Shown here piece by piece: positions 16,854 through 24,484 of a stretch of DNA of 64,000 nucleotides. Origin of the DNA: CAVQCX01 sp963775335 (GTDB lineage Bacteria > Pseudomonadota > Gammaproteobacteria > Chromatiales > Chromatiaceae). The notes beneath the pieces were generated by a model. The model searched no databases and had not been told where the DNA came from. It saw only the letters and a program-made list of their open reading frames with translations. The position numbers and the translations under genes are program-made. The stretch lies in assembly GCA_963775335.1 (NCBI GenBank), contig CAVZIJ010000003.1, positions 1,860,001 through 1,924,000 on the forward strand, given 5' to 3'. Each line of letters opens with the position of its first letter. The stretch's first letter is position 1.

Positions 16854-17501
16854 ATGACAGAAGACGCGCACCCCATCCCCACCGAGATCAACCTGCACAA
16901 GAAATCCCGCGTGCTGGCGATCCGCTATTCGGACGGCCGCCAGTTCGAGCTGCCCTGCGAGTACTTGCGGGTGTTCTCCAAGGCCAAGGAGGTGCGCATG
17001 ACCGACCGGCCGATCACCGGAAAGGAGGGGGTCAATATCGAGCGCATCGAGCCCCAGGGCCAGTACGCCCTGCGCCTGGTCTTCGACGACGGCCACGATA
17101 CCGGGATCTACTCCTTCGACACCCTCTACCACTTGGGCCTCGACCATGAGCGTAATTGGCAGGACTACCTGGCGCGCCTCAAGGCATTCGGCTACCAGCG
17201 CGACGATCCGACCCCCGGCGGTCGCGGCGGCCAGGCCCAGGTGAGCCTGCTTTACTTCGCCTGGCTGGCGAAATTCCTGCGCAAGGACCACGAGACCTTG
17301 ACGTTGCCCGACGCAGTGAAAGACGTGAGCTCCCTGCTCGGCTACCTGCGCATGCGCTATCCGGACCGCCAACCCTATCTGCAGGACGTCGAAGTCAGAG
17401 TCACTGTCAACAAGCAGTTCGCCGAGCCTTTCACCCGGATCGAGGACGGCGACGAGGTAGCCCTGGTGCCCGCCTCCCCGACCCCCCCTGCGGGCGCCTA
17501 G
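16854..17501 (+). CDS. DUF971 (GBBH-like N-domain) fused to a MoaD/ThiS-like domain
   Basis: A 215-aa protein. Residues about 8-125 are a DUF971/gamma-butyrobetaine-hydroxylase N-terminal-like domain: INLHKKSRVLAIRYSDG, the CEYLRVFSKAKEV loop with a possible zinc Cys, and DGHDTGIYSFDTLYHLG. Residues about 138-208 form a ubiquitin-like MoaD domain: VSLLYFAWLAKFLRKDHETL, SSLLGYLRMRYPD, VTVNKQFAEPFTRIEDGDEV. The MoaD part ends PASPTPPAGA and lacks the terminal Gly-Gly needed for thiocarboxylation. ATG at 16821 is an alternative start. Domain fusion beside a TauD gene is unusual. The 3' end abuts a MITE remnant. Confidence 0.8.
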   Translation: MTEDAHPIPTEINLHKKSRVLAIRYSDGRQFELPCEYLRVFSKAKEVRMTDRPITGKEGVNIERIEPQGQYALRLVFDDGHDTGIYSFDTLYHLGLDHERNWQDYLARLKAFGYQRDDPTPGGRGGQAQVSLLYFAWLAKFLRKDHETLTLPDAVKDVSSLLGYLRMRYPDRQPYLQDVEVRVTVNKQFAEPFTRIEDGDEVALVPASPTPPAGA

Positions 17502-17505
17502 CCCA

Positions 17506-17579
17506 CATTTCTCACCAACCTCCTGCTGCAGCACCGGATCTGTCGCGCGCCTTGCGTCCACGAGCACCTCAGACGCCGT
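17506..17579. mobile_element. Internally deleted copy of the MITE-like element
   Basis: CATTTCTCACCAACCTCCTG and following blocks match the 5055-5224 element read on the minus strand; about 65 central bases and the far terminal repeat are missing. It sits just behind the stop of the DUF971-MoaD gene. Confidence 0.65.
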
Positions 17580-17639
17580 ACCCCAGGTCGCGTGGGGGCG
17601 CCCCAACCCGGCTTCAGATCCCTGAGAACAGCGGGGACC

Positions 17640-18137
17640 TCAACATCCCGCAAAACGCCGCCGGATCGCCGCACGGTTGGTCCAGGAGCTGGCCAGGCGG
17701 ACGGCCTCCGGGGCAGGGACCCAGCGATACGCGCGGTGCTCCTGGGCGCGCAGTCGCACCAGCCGCCGCGACGGCAGGCCCAGCCCGAGCCAGTGCTCGG
17801 TGTTGAAGCGGGCGGCCGGGGCATAGCGGGCCCGCCAGGGTCCGACGATCGGGAAACGCTCGGAGTGACGCCAGTCCTCGAGGCGGCCCCCGTCCTGGAT
17901 GCCCGTCTCCTCGAGCAGCTCCCGCGCTGCGGCATGGCGCGTCGTCTCTCCCCATCTCAGGCTGCCCGTGACCGACTGCCAGAAATCCGGCGGACTCTGG
18001 CGCCGCAGCATGAGGATCTCTCCGGCGAGGGTGTAGACGACGACCAGCACGGATTCCGGGCGCTTGAAGCGTGGCGCCGGCGCGCTGTCCATCAGCGGCC
18101 CGCCGTCCAAGACCGAGGGCCCGCGAGGCTCGTTCAT
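17640..18137 (-). CDS. nudB: Dihydroneopterin triphosphate diphosphatase NudB
   Basis: Nudix hydrolase that removes pyrophosphate from dihydroneopterin triphosphate in folate synthesis. The Nudix box is GSLRWGETTRHAAARELLEETGI. The family signature RPESVLVVVYT and DFWQSVTGSLRWGE matches NudB, as does the position downstream of aspS. The product is 165 aa; the first 15 residues may be extra, with MDSAPAPRFKRPESVL as an alternative start. A gap of about 80 bases separates it from aspS. Confidence 0.9.
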   Translation of the reverse strand: MNEPRGPSVLDGGPLMDSAPAPRFKRPESVLVVVYTLAGEILMLRRQSPPDFWQSVTGSLRWGETTRHAAARELLEETGIQDGGRLEDWRHSERFPIVGPWRARYAPAARFNTEHWLGLGLPSRRLVRLRAQEHRAYRWVPAPEAVRLASSWTNRAAIRRRFAGC

Positions 18138-18217
18138 GACCTGTCTCCCGACGTCCGCCCGGATCTTGGCGTGCGATCGGGCAGGGGTTGGCCTCCGACA
18201 CAGGCGTGTCGGTGCGG

Positions 18218-20002
18218 CTATTTCTCCTCGGCGCCCTGGGGCAGGCGCACGCGGATCGACAGCTCGCGCAGCTGGGCCGGACTGACCTCCGAGGGCGCCG
18301 AGGTCAGCATGCAGGCCGCCGTCTGGGTCTTGGGGAAGGCCATCACGTCACGGATGGAGCTTGCCCCGGCCATCAGCATGACCAGCCGGTCCAAGCCGAA
18401 GGCAATGCCCCCGTGGGGCGGTGCCCCATACTGCAGTGCGGTGAGCAGGAACCCGAACTTCTCTCGGGACTCCTCTGCACCAATCCCCAGGAGCCGGAAC
18501 ACCTTTTCCTGGACCTCTTCGCGATGGATACGGATGGAGCCCCCGCCGATCTCGGTGCCGTTGAGCACCATGTCGTAGGCCCGGGACAGGCAGGCGCCGG
18601 GGTCGGTCTCGAGCAGCCCCAGCTGGTCCTCCTTGGGCGCGGTGAACGGATGGTGCAAGGCCATCCAGCGGTCCTCGCCGCCGTCCCACTCGAACATCGG
18701 GAAATCCACGACCCAGAGGGGACGCCAGGCCTGCTCGACCAGCCCGAGGTCCTCGCCGAGCTTGATCCGCAGGGCGCCCATCGACTCGTTGACGATCTTC
18801 GCCTTGTCGGCGCCGAAGAAGATCAGATCGCCGTCCCGGGCGCCGGTGCGCCCGAGGATGCCGTTCACGGCGCTGTCGGGGAGAAACTTCAGGATCGGAG
18901 ACTGCAGCCCGTCGCGGCCCTTGGCCAGCTCGTTCACCTTGACATAGGCGAGCCCCTTGGCGCCGTAGATCGCCACGACCTTGGTGTAGTCGTCGATCTC
19001 TTTGCGGCTGAGCTCCCCGCCCTTGGGCAGACGCAGCGCTACCACCCGTCCGTGGGGGTCCTTGGCCGGACCGGCGAACACCTTGAAATCCACGTCCCTC
19101 ATCAGGTCGGCGACGTCCACCAGCTCCAGCGGGATGCGAAGATCCGGCCGGTCCGAGCCGAACCGACGCATCGCATCCTGGTAGGTCATGCGCGGGAAGC
19201 GCTCGGGAAGCTCCGCGCCGAGCACCTCGCGAAACAGCTCCCGGATCATCGCCTCCATCACCCCGGTCAGGGCAGCCTCGTCCACGAACGACATCTCGAT
19301 GTCGAGCTGGGTGAACTCGGGCTGGCGATCGGCCCGCAGGTCCTCGTCGCGGAAACAACGCACGATCTGGTAGTAGCGATCGATGCCCGACATCATCAGC
19401 AGCTGCTTGAACAGCTGAGGCGACTGGGGCAGCGCGAAGAAATGCCCTGGATGGGTGCGGCTCGGCACCAGGTAGTCGCGCGCACCCTCGGGGGTCGCCT
19501 TGGTCAGCATCGGGGTCTCGACGTCGACGAAACCCCTGTCGTCCAGAAAACGGCGCAGCGCGCGGGTCACGCCGTGGCGCATCCGGATGCGCCTTTGCAT
19601 GATCGGCCGGCGAAGGTCGATGTAGCGGTAGCGCAGCCGAGCCTCCTCGGACACGTTGTCGTCGTCGAGCTGGAAGGGCGGCGTCTCTGAGCGGTTCAGC
19701 ACCTCCAGATCGGCGCCGAGCACCTCGATCTCCCCGGTGGGCAGATCGCGGTTCTCGGTGCCCGCCGGACGGCGCCGTACCCGGCCCCGCACGCGCAGCA
19801 CGTACTCGGTGCGCACCCGCTCGGCCATGGCGAACACCTCGGGCTCGTCGGGATCGTAGACCACCTGCACCAGGCCCTCGCGGTCGCGCAGGTCGATGAA
19901 GATCACGCCGCCGTGATCCCGGCGCCGGTGGACCCAGCCGCAGAGCGTGACCTGCTGGTCGAGGTGTGAGCTGTTCAGCTCGCCACAGTAGTGAGTGCGC
20001 AT
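18218..20002 (-). CDS. aspS: Aspartyl-tRNA synthetase
   Basis: Class II aminoacyl-tRNA synthetase charging tRNA-Asp. MRTHYCGELNSSHLDQQVTL opens the OB-fold anticodon domain (CGWVHRRRDHGGVIFIDLRD). Motif 2 is IVRCFRDEDLRADRQPEFTQ, the GAD insertion follows, and motif 3 is GIAFGLDRLVMLM. The length of 594 aa is the bacterial type. A long hairpin between fmdB and aspS (20143-20181) probably separates their transcripts. Confidence 0.98.
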   Translation of the reverse strand: MRTHYCGELNSSHLDQQVTLCGWVHRRRDHGGVIFIDLRDREGLVQVVYDPDEPEVFAMAERVRTEYVLRVRGRVRRRPAGTENRDLPTGEIEVLGADLEVLNRSETPPFQLDDDNVSEEARLRYRYIDLRRPIMQRRIRMRHGVTRALRRFLDDRGFVDVETPMLTKATPEGARDYLVPSRTHPGHFFALPQSPQLFKQLLMMSGIDRYYQIVRCFRDEDLRADRQPEFTQLDIEMSFVDEAALTGVMEAMIRELFREVLGAELPERFPRMTYQDAMRRFGSDRPDLRIPLELVDVADLMRDVDFKVFAGPAKDPHGRVVALRLPKGGELSRKEIDDYTKVVAIYGAKGLAYVKVNELAKGRDGLQSPILKFLPDSAVNGILGRTGARDGDLIFFGADKAKIVNESMGALRIKLGEDLGLVEQAWRPLWVVDFPMFEWDGGEDRWMALHHPFTAPKEDQLGLLETDPGACLSRAYDMVLNGTEIGGGSIRIHREEVQEKVFRLLGIGAEESREKFGFLLTALQYGAPPHGGIAFGLDRLVMLMAGASSIRDVMAFPKTQTAACMLTSAPSEVSPAQLRELSIRVRLPQGAEEK

Positions 20003-20142
20003 GTCTGTAGACCGTTCGGTAGGGAATCTGCCGGGAGACCGGCGCGCCGAAGGGGCGAAATGTTACGGACTGGTCAGAAGCGGCGCAAGCCGCGTAGCCC
20101 CGTGCGAAACGCCGTAGCGTGGCGATCGACCGCCAAAACGCA

Positions 20143-20181
20143 GAGGGGCCGTCGCCGGCATCTGCCGGCGATCGGCCCCTC
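20143..20181 (-). terminator. Strong hairpin between fmdB and aspS, terminator or attenuator
   Basis: GAGGGGCCG then CGCCGGCA, a 2-base loop, and the matching TGCCGGCG and CGGCCCCTC arm form an almost perfect 18-bp stem. On the minus strand it is followed by TGCGTTTTGG. It lies after the fmdB stop and 140 bases before aspS, so it can end the fmdB transcript or control read-through. Confidence 0.65.
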
Positions 20182-20207
20182 GACCGCCCGGGTCAATCCG
20201 ACAGGAA

Positions 20208-20471
20208 TCACTGACAGGCGGAGCAGGCACCCCCGCCGCAGGTCGGCGCCGATTCGGACTTGCCGGAATCGTGAACGTTGCGCTTGGAGCCTGCCTTGAA
20301 ATCCGTCTCGTACCAGCCGCCGCCCTTGAGCCGGAAACCGACCGCGGAGATCATCTTCTTCAGCGTCGGCTGGGAGCACGCCGGGCAATCGGTCAGCGGA
20401 GCGTCGCTCATCTTCTGCATGGCCTCCATCTCGTGGCCGCAGGTCTCGCAACGATACTCGTAGATCGGCAT
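20208..20471 (-). CDS. FmdB-family zinc ribbon protein
   Basis: An 87-aa protein starting MPIYEYRCETCGHEMEAMQK with two CxxC pairs (CETC and CPAC), the zinc ribbon of the FmdB/putative regulatory family. The middle GGGWYETDFK is also characteristic. The C-terminus is Cys/Gly-rich (CGGGACSACQ). The molecular role is unknown; fmdB-aspS adjacency is common in gammaproteobacteria. Confidence 0.9.
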   Translation of the reverse strand: MPIYEYRCETCGHEMEAMQKMSDAPLTDCPACSQPTLKKMISAVGFRLKGGGWYETDFKAGSKRNVHDSGKSESAPTCGGGACSACQ

Positions 20472-20644
20472 GGTCGGGCTCCTCTGTTAAAGCGTGCCGT
20501 CCAGATGGGGACGACCTCAAGAAAAGGCAAGAAGCTTACCACAGGCCGATCCTTCCGGCGCCCAGCGCGAAATCCGCTTGCCCGGCCGCATCCGAGCCGC
20601 CGGCCCTGGACGGCCCGGCGTCGGTCGCCCAGAATGGCGGGCCA

Positions 20645-21499
20645 ATGGGAAACCCAGACACCAAAGCGGTCCTCATCACTGGCTGCTCCAGCGGCATCGG
20701 CGAGGCCGCGGCACTTGGCCTGCGCGAGCGGGGATACCGGGTGCTCGCCACCGCTCGCTGCAGCGAAGACGTCGCCCGTCTGGCGGCCGCCGGCCTGGAG
20801 GCGCTAGCCCTGGACCTGGACGACCCCGACAGCATCGCGCAGGCAGTCGAAGACGTCCTGAAGCGCACCGAGGGGCGGATCTATGCCCTGTTCAACAACG
20901 GCGCCTACGGCCAGCCCGGGGCGGTGGAGGACCTGACCCGCGAGGCCCTGCGGGCACAGTTCGAGACCAACCTGTTCGGCTGGCACGATCTGACCCGCCG
21001 CCTGATCCCGGCCATGCGCAGCCAGGGCCATGGACGGATCATCCAGAACAGCTCGGTGCTCGGGATCGTGCCCTTGGCGTATCGCGGTGCTTACGTGGCG
21101 ACCAAGTACGCCTTGGAGGGGCTGAGCGACACCCTGCGCCTGGAGCTGCGGGGCAGCGGCGTACACGTCTGCCTGATTGAGCCGGGGCCGATCGAGAGCC
21201 GGTTCCGGGCCAATGCGTACCAGAAGTTCCTGGAGTACGTGGACGCGCGCAACAGTGTGCACCGGGATCGCTACGCCGCCATGGAGACCCGCCTGCGCAA
21301 GGCGGGCCCCGCAGCCCCCTTCACGCTCCCCGCGCGCGCCGTGCTGCGGCCGTTGATCCACGCACTGGAAAGCCCTCGCCCCAGGATTCGCTATCGCCTG
21401 ACCGTGCCGACTCACCTGTTCGCGCTGCTGGCACGCCTGTTGCCCGATCGGGCGTTGGACTGGGTACTGGCGGGCACCTCCGGCGGCGGACGCCGCTGA
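20645..21499 (+). CDS. Short-chain dehydrogenase/reductase (classical SDR)
   Basis: A 284-aa NAD(P)-dependent oxidoreductase. The nucleotide-binding motif is TGCSSGIGEAAALGL, the structural motif is NNGAYG, the catalytic Ser is in NSSVLGIVPL and the Tyr-Lys pair in AYVATKYALEGLSDTL. The C-terminal part (PLIHALESPRPRIRYRLTVP) resembles SDRs annotated as SDR family oxidoreductases of the YbbO/retinol-dehydrogenase type. The substrate is unknown. It converges with gshA with only 16 bases between stops. Confidence 0.88.
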   Translation: MGNPDTKAVLITGCSSGIGEAAALGLRERGYRVLATARCSEDVARLAAAGLEALALDLDDPDSIAQAVEDVLKRTEGRIYALFNNGAYGQPGAVEDLTREALRAQFETNLFGWHDLTRRLIPAMRSQGHGRIIQNSSVLGIVPLAYRGAYVATKYALEGLSDTLRLELRGSGVHVCLIEPGPIESRFRANAYQKFLEYVDARNSVHRDRYAAMETRLRKAGPAAPFTLPARAVLRPLIHALESPRPRIRYRLTVPTHLFALLARLLPDRALDWVLAGTSGGGRR

Positions 21500-21515
21500 A
21501 AGCCCGATCCCCGCT

Positions 21516-23090
21516 TCAGCGCTGGGCGAAATAGAGCGCGAGAAAGTCCGCGAACGAGCTGCCGTCCTGGGCTTCGAGCTCGACCTGCTCCCGCAGAGAC
21601 GCCCGCACCTCGTCCTCGAAGCCGGCGAGCCGCTCCGGCGGGAGACTCTGGCCCCGGAAGTACTCCCGATGCTCGGCGGACTTGCGCGCCGCATGGCTGT
21701 GGAAGCTCTCTCCATGCTCGCGCATCTCTGCGAGCATGCGAGCAGAAGGTGTGCGCTGGGGGTCCGCCACCAGCTCAACCTGGGCACGCAGGCTCGCCGA
21801 ATACTCCGCCGTGCCGTTCGCCCGGTCCAACAGGGCGCAGACCCACTGCATCGCCCCCAAGGCCTCGGCGGCCAGGACACGAAACGGCCGCTCCCGCCCA
21901 CCCCGGCGCAGGTGCAGCGCCGGGTCCCTTCCGCGCTGGGCCGTGCCACCCAGGTTCTGGTCGATCTCCCGGCGCTCCAGGTCGCCGACCGGGGGGCTGT
22001 CCTGGAGCAGACAGAACAGCATGAGGGCCTCGAGGAACCTCAGCTGCGACTGGTCGACGCCCAGCGGATGGAAGGCGTCGACGTCGAGGGAACGCAGCTC
22101 CACATACTGCACGCCACGCCGCTTCAGGGCCAGGGTCGGCTTCTCGTAGCGCCCGGGGGGCTGCTTCAGGCGCACCGAGCTGTAGTACTCGTTCTCGATC
22201 TGCAGGATGTTGGCGTTGAGCTGGCGGTACTCGCCATCGACCACCACGCCGATCTTCTCCCAGAGCGGACAGGCCGTCTCGGTCGCCCGCGTCAGGCTGT
22301 CGATGTAGCCATCCAGGCTGTCGTAGCTCGCCTGGATGCCCACCCCCTTCTCCCTGCTGTTCTGGTAGCCGATGTCGCCCATGCGCAGCGAGGTCGCATA
22401 GGGCAGGTAGTAGGTGTGCGCGTCGAGCTCCTTGAGCCGGGTCGGTCTGCCCTGGAGAAACGACTTGCAAACCGCGGGCGAAGCGCCGAACAGATAGGGC
22501 ACCAGCCAGCCGATGCGCTGGAGGTTCCGCACCATGGCCATGTAGGAGGCATCGACGAAGGGACGCCGGTCGCCGGCGACCCCCTCCAGGTCCTGGTACA
22601 GCCCCCAGAACGCGTCGGAGAACGAAAAATTGAAGTGCACGCCGGCGATGACCTGCATCACCTTCCCGTACCTGTATCCCAGACCGCGTCGGTACACCGT
22701 CTTCATCATCCCGGCGTTGGAGCTGCCATACTCCGCGATCGGGATGCTTTCTGCCCCATGCACGATGCACGGCATGCTGGTCGCCCAGAGCGTCTCGGCC
22801 CCGAGGCGGTCGTAGACGAACTTGTGCAGATCGCGCAAAAAATCGAGGGCGGCGCTCGGACTCGCAAAGGGCGGCGTGATCAGCTCCAGCAGGGCCTCGG
22901 AATAGTCGGTGGTGATGTGGGGATGGGTCAGGGGAGAGCCAAGGGACTTGGGATGGGGCCGCGGACTGATGCCGCCATCGGGTGTGACCCGAAGGCTCTC
23001 TTTCTCGATGCCGATCAGGTTGCCCGCCAAGGCCGCAACCCCCGAGGCGGAGGCGAGGCCAGCTAGACGCCTCTCGAGCGCTGCGTACAA
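21516..23090 (-). CDS. gshA: Glutamate-cysteine ligase GshA
   Basis: First enzyme of glutathione synthesis, joining glutamate and cysteine with ATP. The 524-aa protein has the proteobacterial GshA signatures LIGIEKESLRVTPDG, TDYSEALLELITPP and MLQVIAGVHFNFSFSD-like region (MQVIAGVHFNFS), then QIENEYYSSVRLKQ and VQYVELRSLDVDAFHPLGVD. The start appears to be TTG (MYAALERRLAGLAS) with no strong ribosome site. Confidence 0.95.
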   Translation of the reverse strand: MYAALERRLAGLASASGVAALAGNLIGIEKESLRVTPDGGISPRPHPKSLGSPLTHPHITTDYSEALLELITPPFASPSAALDFLRDLHKFVYDRLGAETLWATSMPCIVHGAESIPIAEYGSSNAGMMKTVYRRGLGYRYGKVMQVIAGVHFNFSFSDAFWGLYQDLEGVAGDRRPFVDASYMAMVRNLQRIGWLVPYLFGASPAVCKSFLQGRPTRLKELDAHTYYLPYATSLRMGDIGYQNSREKGVGIQASYDSLDGYIDSLTRATETACPLWEKIGVVVDGEYRQLNANILQIENEYYSSVRLKQPPGRYEKPTLALKRRGVQYVELRSLDVDAFHPLGVDQSQLRFLEALMLFCLLQDSPPVGDLERREIDQNLGGTAQRGRDPALHLRRGGRERPFRVLAAEALGAMQWVCALLDRANGTAEYSASLRAQVELVADPQRTPSARMLAEMREHGESFHSHAARKSAEHREYFRGQSLPPERLAGFEDEVRASLREQVELEAQDGSSFADFLALYFAQR

Positions 23091-23410
23091 CGCAGGAATC
23101 CTCGGCCGTCAGGCGTCGGGGCCGACGAGGGGCCGATGCGCATGCCCGATCGTGGACGAGCCGCCCTGCCGCCTGGGCTGGGGCCACTCGACGGGAATCA
23201 GCCGAGCACCCGACGCCCGGGCCCCGCACGCCACCGATCCCCCAGAGGACCCCCGTTTCGCCACCGTGCGAGCAGCGCTCCGTAGGGCACGGCAGGCGGG
23301 GAGACGAGCCCGTCGTTCGTCCAGCGAGTTTTGCATTTGAATTCAAGCCCGGAATCGGTAAAGATTGAAGAAGATTATAAATTGAAAAGCCTCACCCAAA
23401 GGCGCGCCCC
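23091..23410. other. Divergent intergenic region gshA / pbpG
   Basis: About 320 bases between two divergent genes. The last 70 bases turn AT-rich and contain GATTATAAATTG (23374-23383), a plausible -10 element for the plus-strand gene; no good -35 box was identified. The rest is GC-rich with nothing recognised. Confidence 0.4.
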
Positions 23411-24331
23411 ATGAGAACGAAATCACCGGTCCTCTCCTGGTTCCTCCTGGCGTGCACCCTCGCCGCAGGTGGCGCCCAGGCCGCCGACGAGATGCAGACT
23501 GCCCTCACCGATTCCAGCATCGGCAAGCTATCCCGGGCGAGCGCGCGTCTGTGGACCCAGCTCGACCCATCGAGGCTCAGGCTGCAATCCCATCACGTTC
23601 TGGTCATGGACCGATTCGGCAACGAGGTTTACGCCAAAGGGGCAGACCAGCCGGTTCCGATCGCCTCGATCACCAAGCTCATGACGGCCATTGTCACGCT
23701 GGACGCGCACCTCAATCCGAACGAGCGGATCAAGATCACGTCGCAGGACCGGGACCTCGTGAAGCATACAAGCTCCAGACTGGGCGTCGGCGGGACCCTG
23801 ACTCGCGAAGAGCTGCTACAGATCGCGCTGATGTCCTCCGAAAATCGGGCGGCCAGCGCCCTGGCCCGTACCTATCCCGGCGGGCGAGAAGCCTTCGTGC
23901 GGGCGATGAACCGCAAGGCGAAGGAGCTTGGCATGCGCCACAGCCGCTTCGTCGACAGCACCGGCCTGGATGAGCGCAACACCTCGACGGCGCGGGATCT
24001 GGCTCGCTTGGTCCGGGCCGCCGAGCATTATCCCTTGATTGGGCGAGCGACGACCACCCAGCATGCCGAGGTCCGGCCCTACAGCCACCGGGGGCCGCTG
24101 GCCTACCGAAACACGAATCGGTTGGTGGGCAAAGAGAACTGGCGGATCGGGCTGAGCAAGACAGGCTTCATCAACGAGGCGGGGCGCTGCCTGGTCATGA
24201 GCGTGGAGATCACGAGACAGCCCCTGGTCTTCATCTTCCTGGATGCACCCGGGAAGCTCTCGCCTCTGGGCGACTCCAACAGGTTGCGCTCCTGGATTGA
24301 GGCGGCAGCGGCACGTCACAGCCCGTCCTGA
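23411..24331 (+). CDS. pbpG: D-alanyl-D-alanine endopeptidase (penicillin-binding protein 7 type)
   Basis: Periplasmic serine peptidase of the S11 family that cleaves peptidoglycan cross-links. The signal peptide SWFLLACTLAAGGAQA is followed by the three active-site motifs: SITK (in PIASITKLMTAIVTLD), SEN (LMSSENRAASALARTYPG) and KTG (GLSKTGFINEAGRC). The length of 306 aa and the absence of a C-terminal anchor domain fit PBP7 rather than PBP5/6. It converges with prc. Confidence 0.92.
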   Translation: MRTKSPVLSWFLLACTLAAGGAQAADEMQTALTDSSIGKLSRASARLWTQLDPSRLRLQSHHVLVMDRFGNEVYAKGADQPVPIASITKLMTAIVTLDAHLNPNERIKITSQDRDLVKHTSSRLGVGGTLTREELLQIALMSSENRAASALARTYPGGREAFVRAMNRKAKELGMRHSRFVDSTGLDERNTSTARDLARLVRAAEHYPLIGRATTTQHAEVRPYSHRGPLAYRNTNRLVGKENWRIGLSKTGFINEAGRCLVMSVEITRQPLVFIFLDAPGKLSPLGDSNRLRSWIEAAAARHSPS

Positions 24332-24484
24332 TAAAGGTGCTCCCTCCCGGCAACACCGCCACGCGCCCGGAACCGCTCGACGATCACGGCGTAGACTCCG
24401 GTTGCGGCGCAGGCGCTACCGGAGAGCGCGCCCCTGCGGGCACCTCGCCCAGACGCCCGCGAGACCTGGCCTCCCCCGAAGCCC

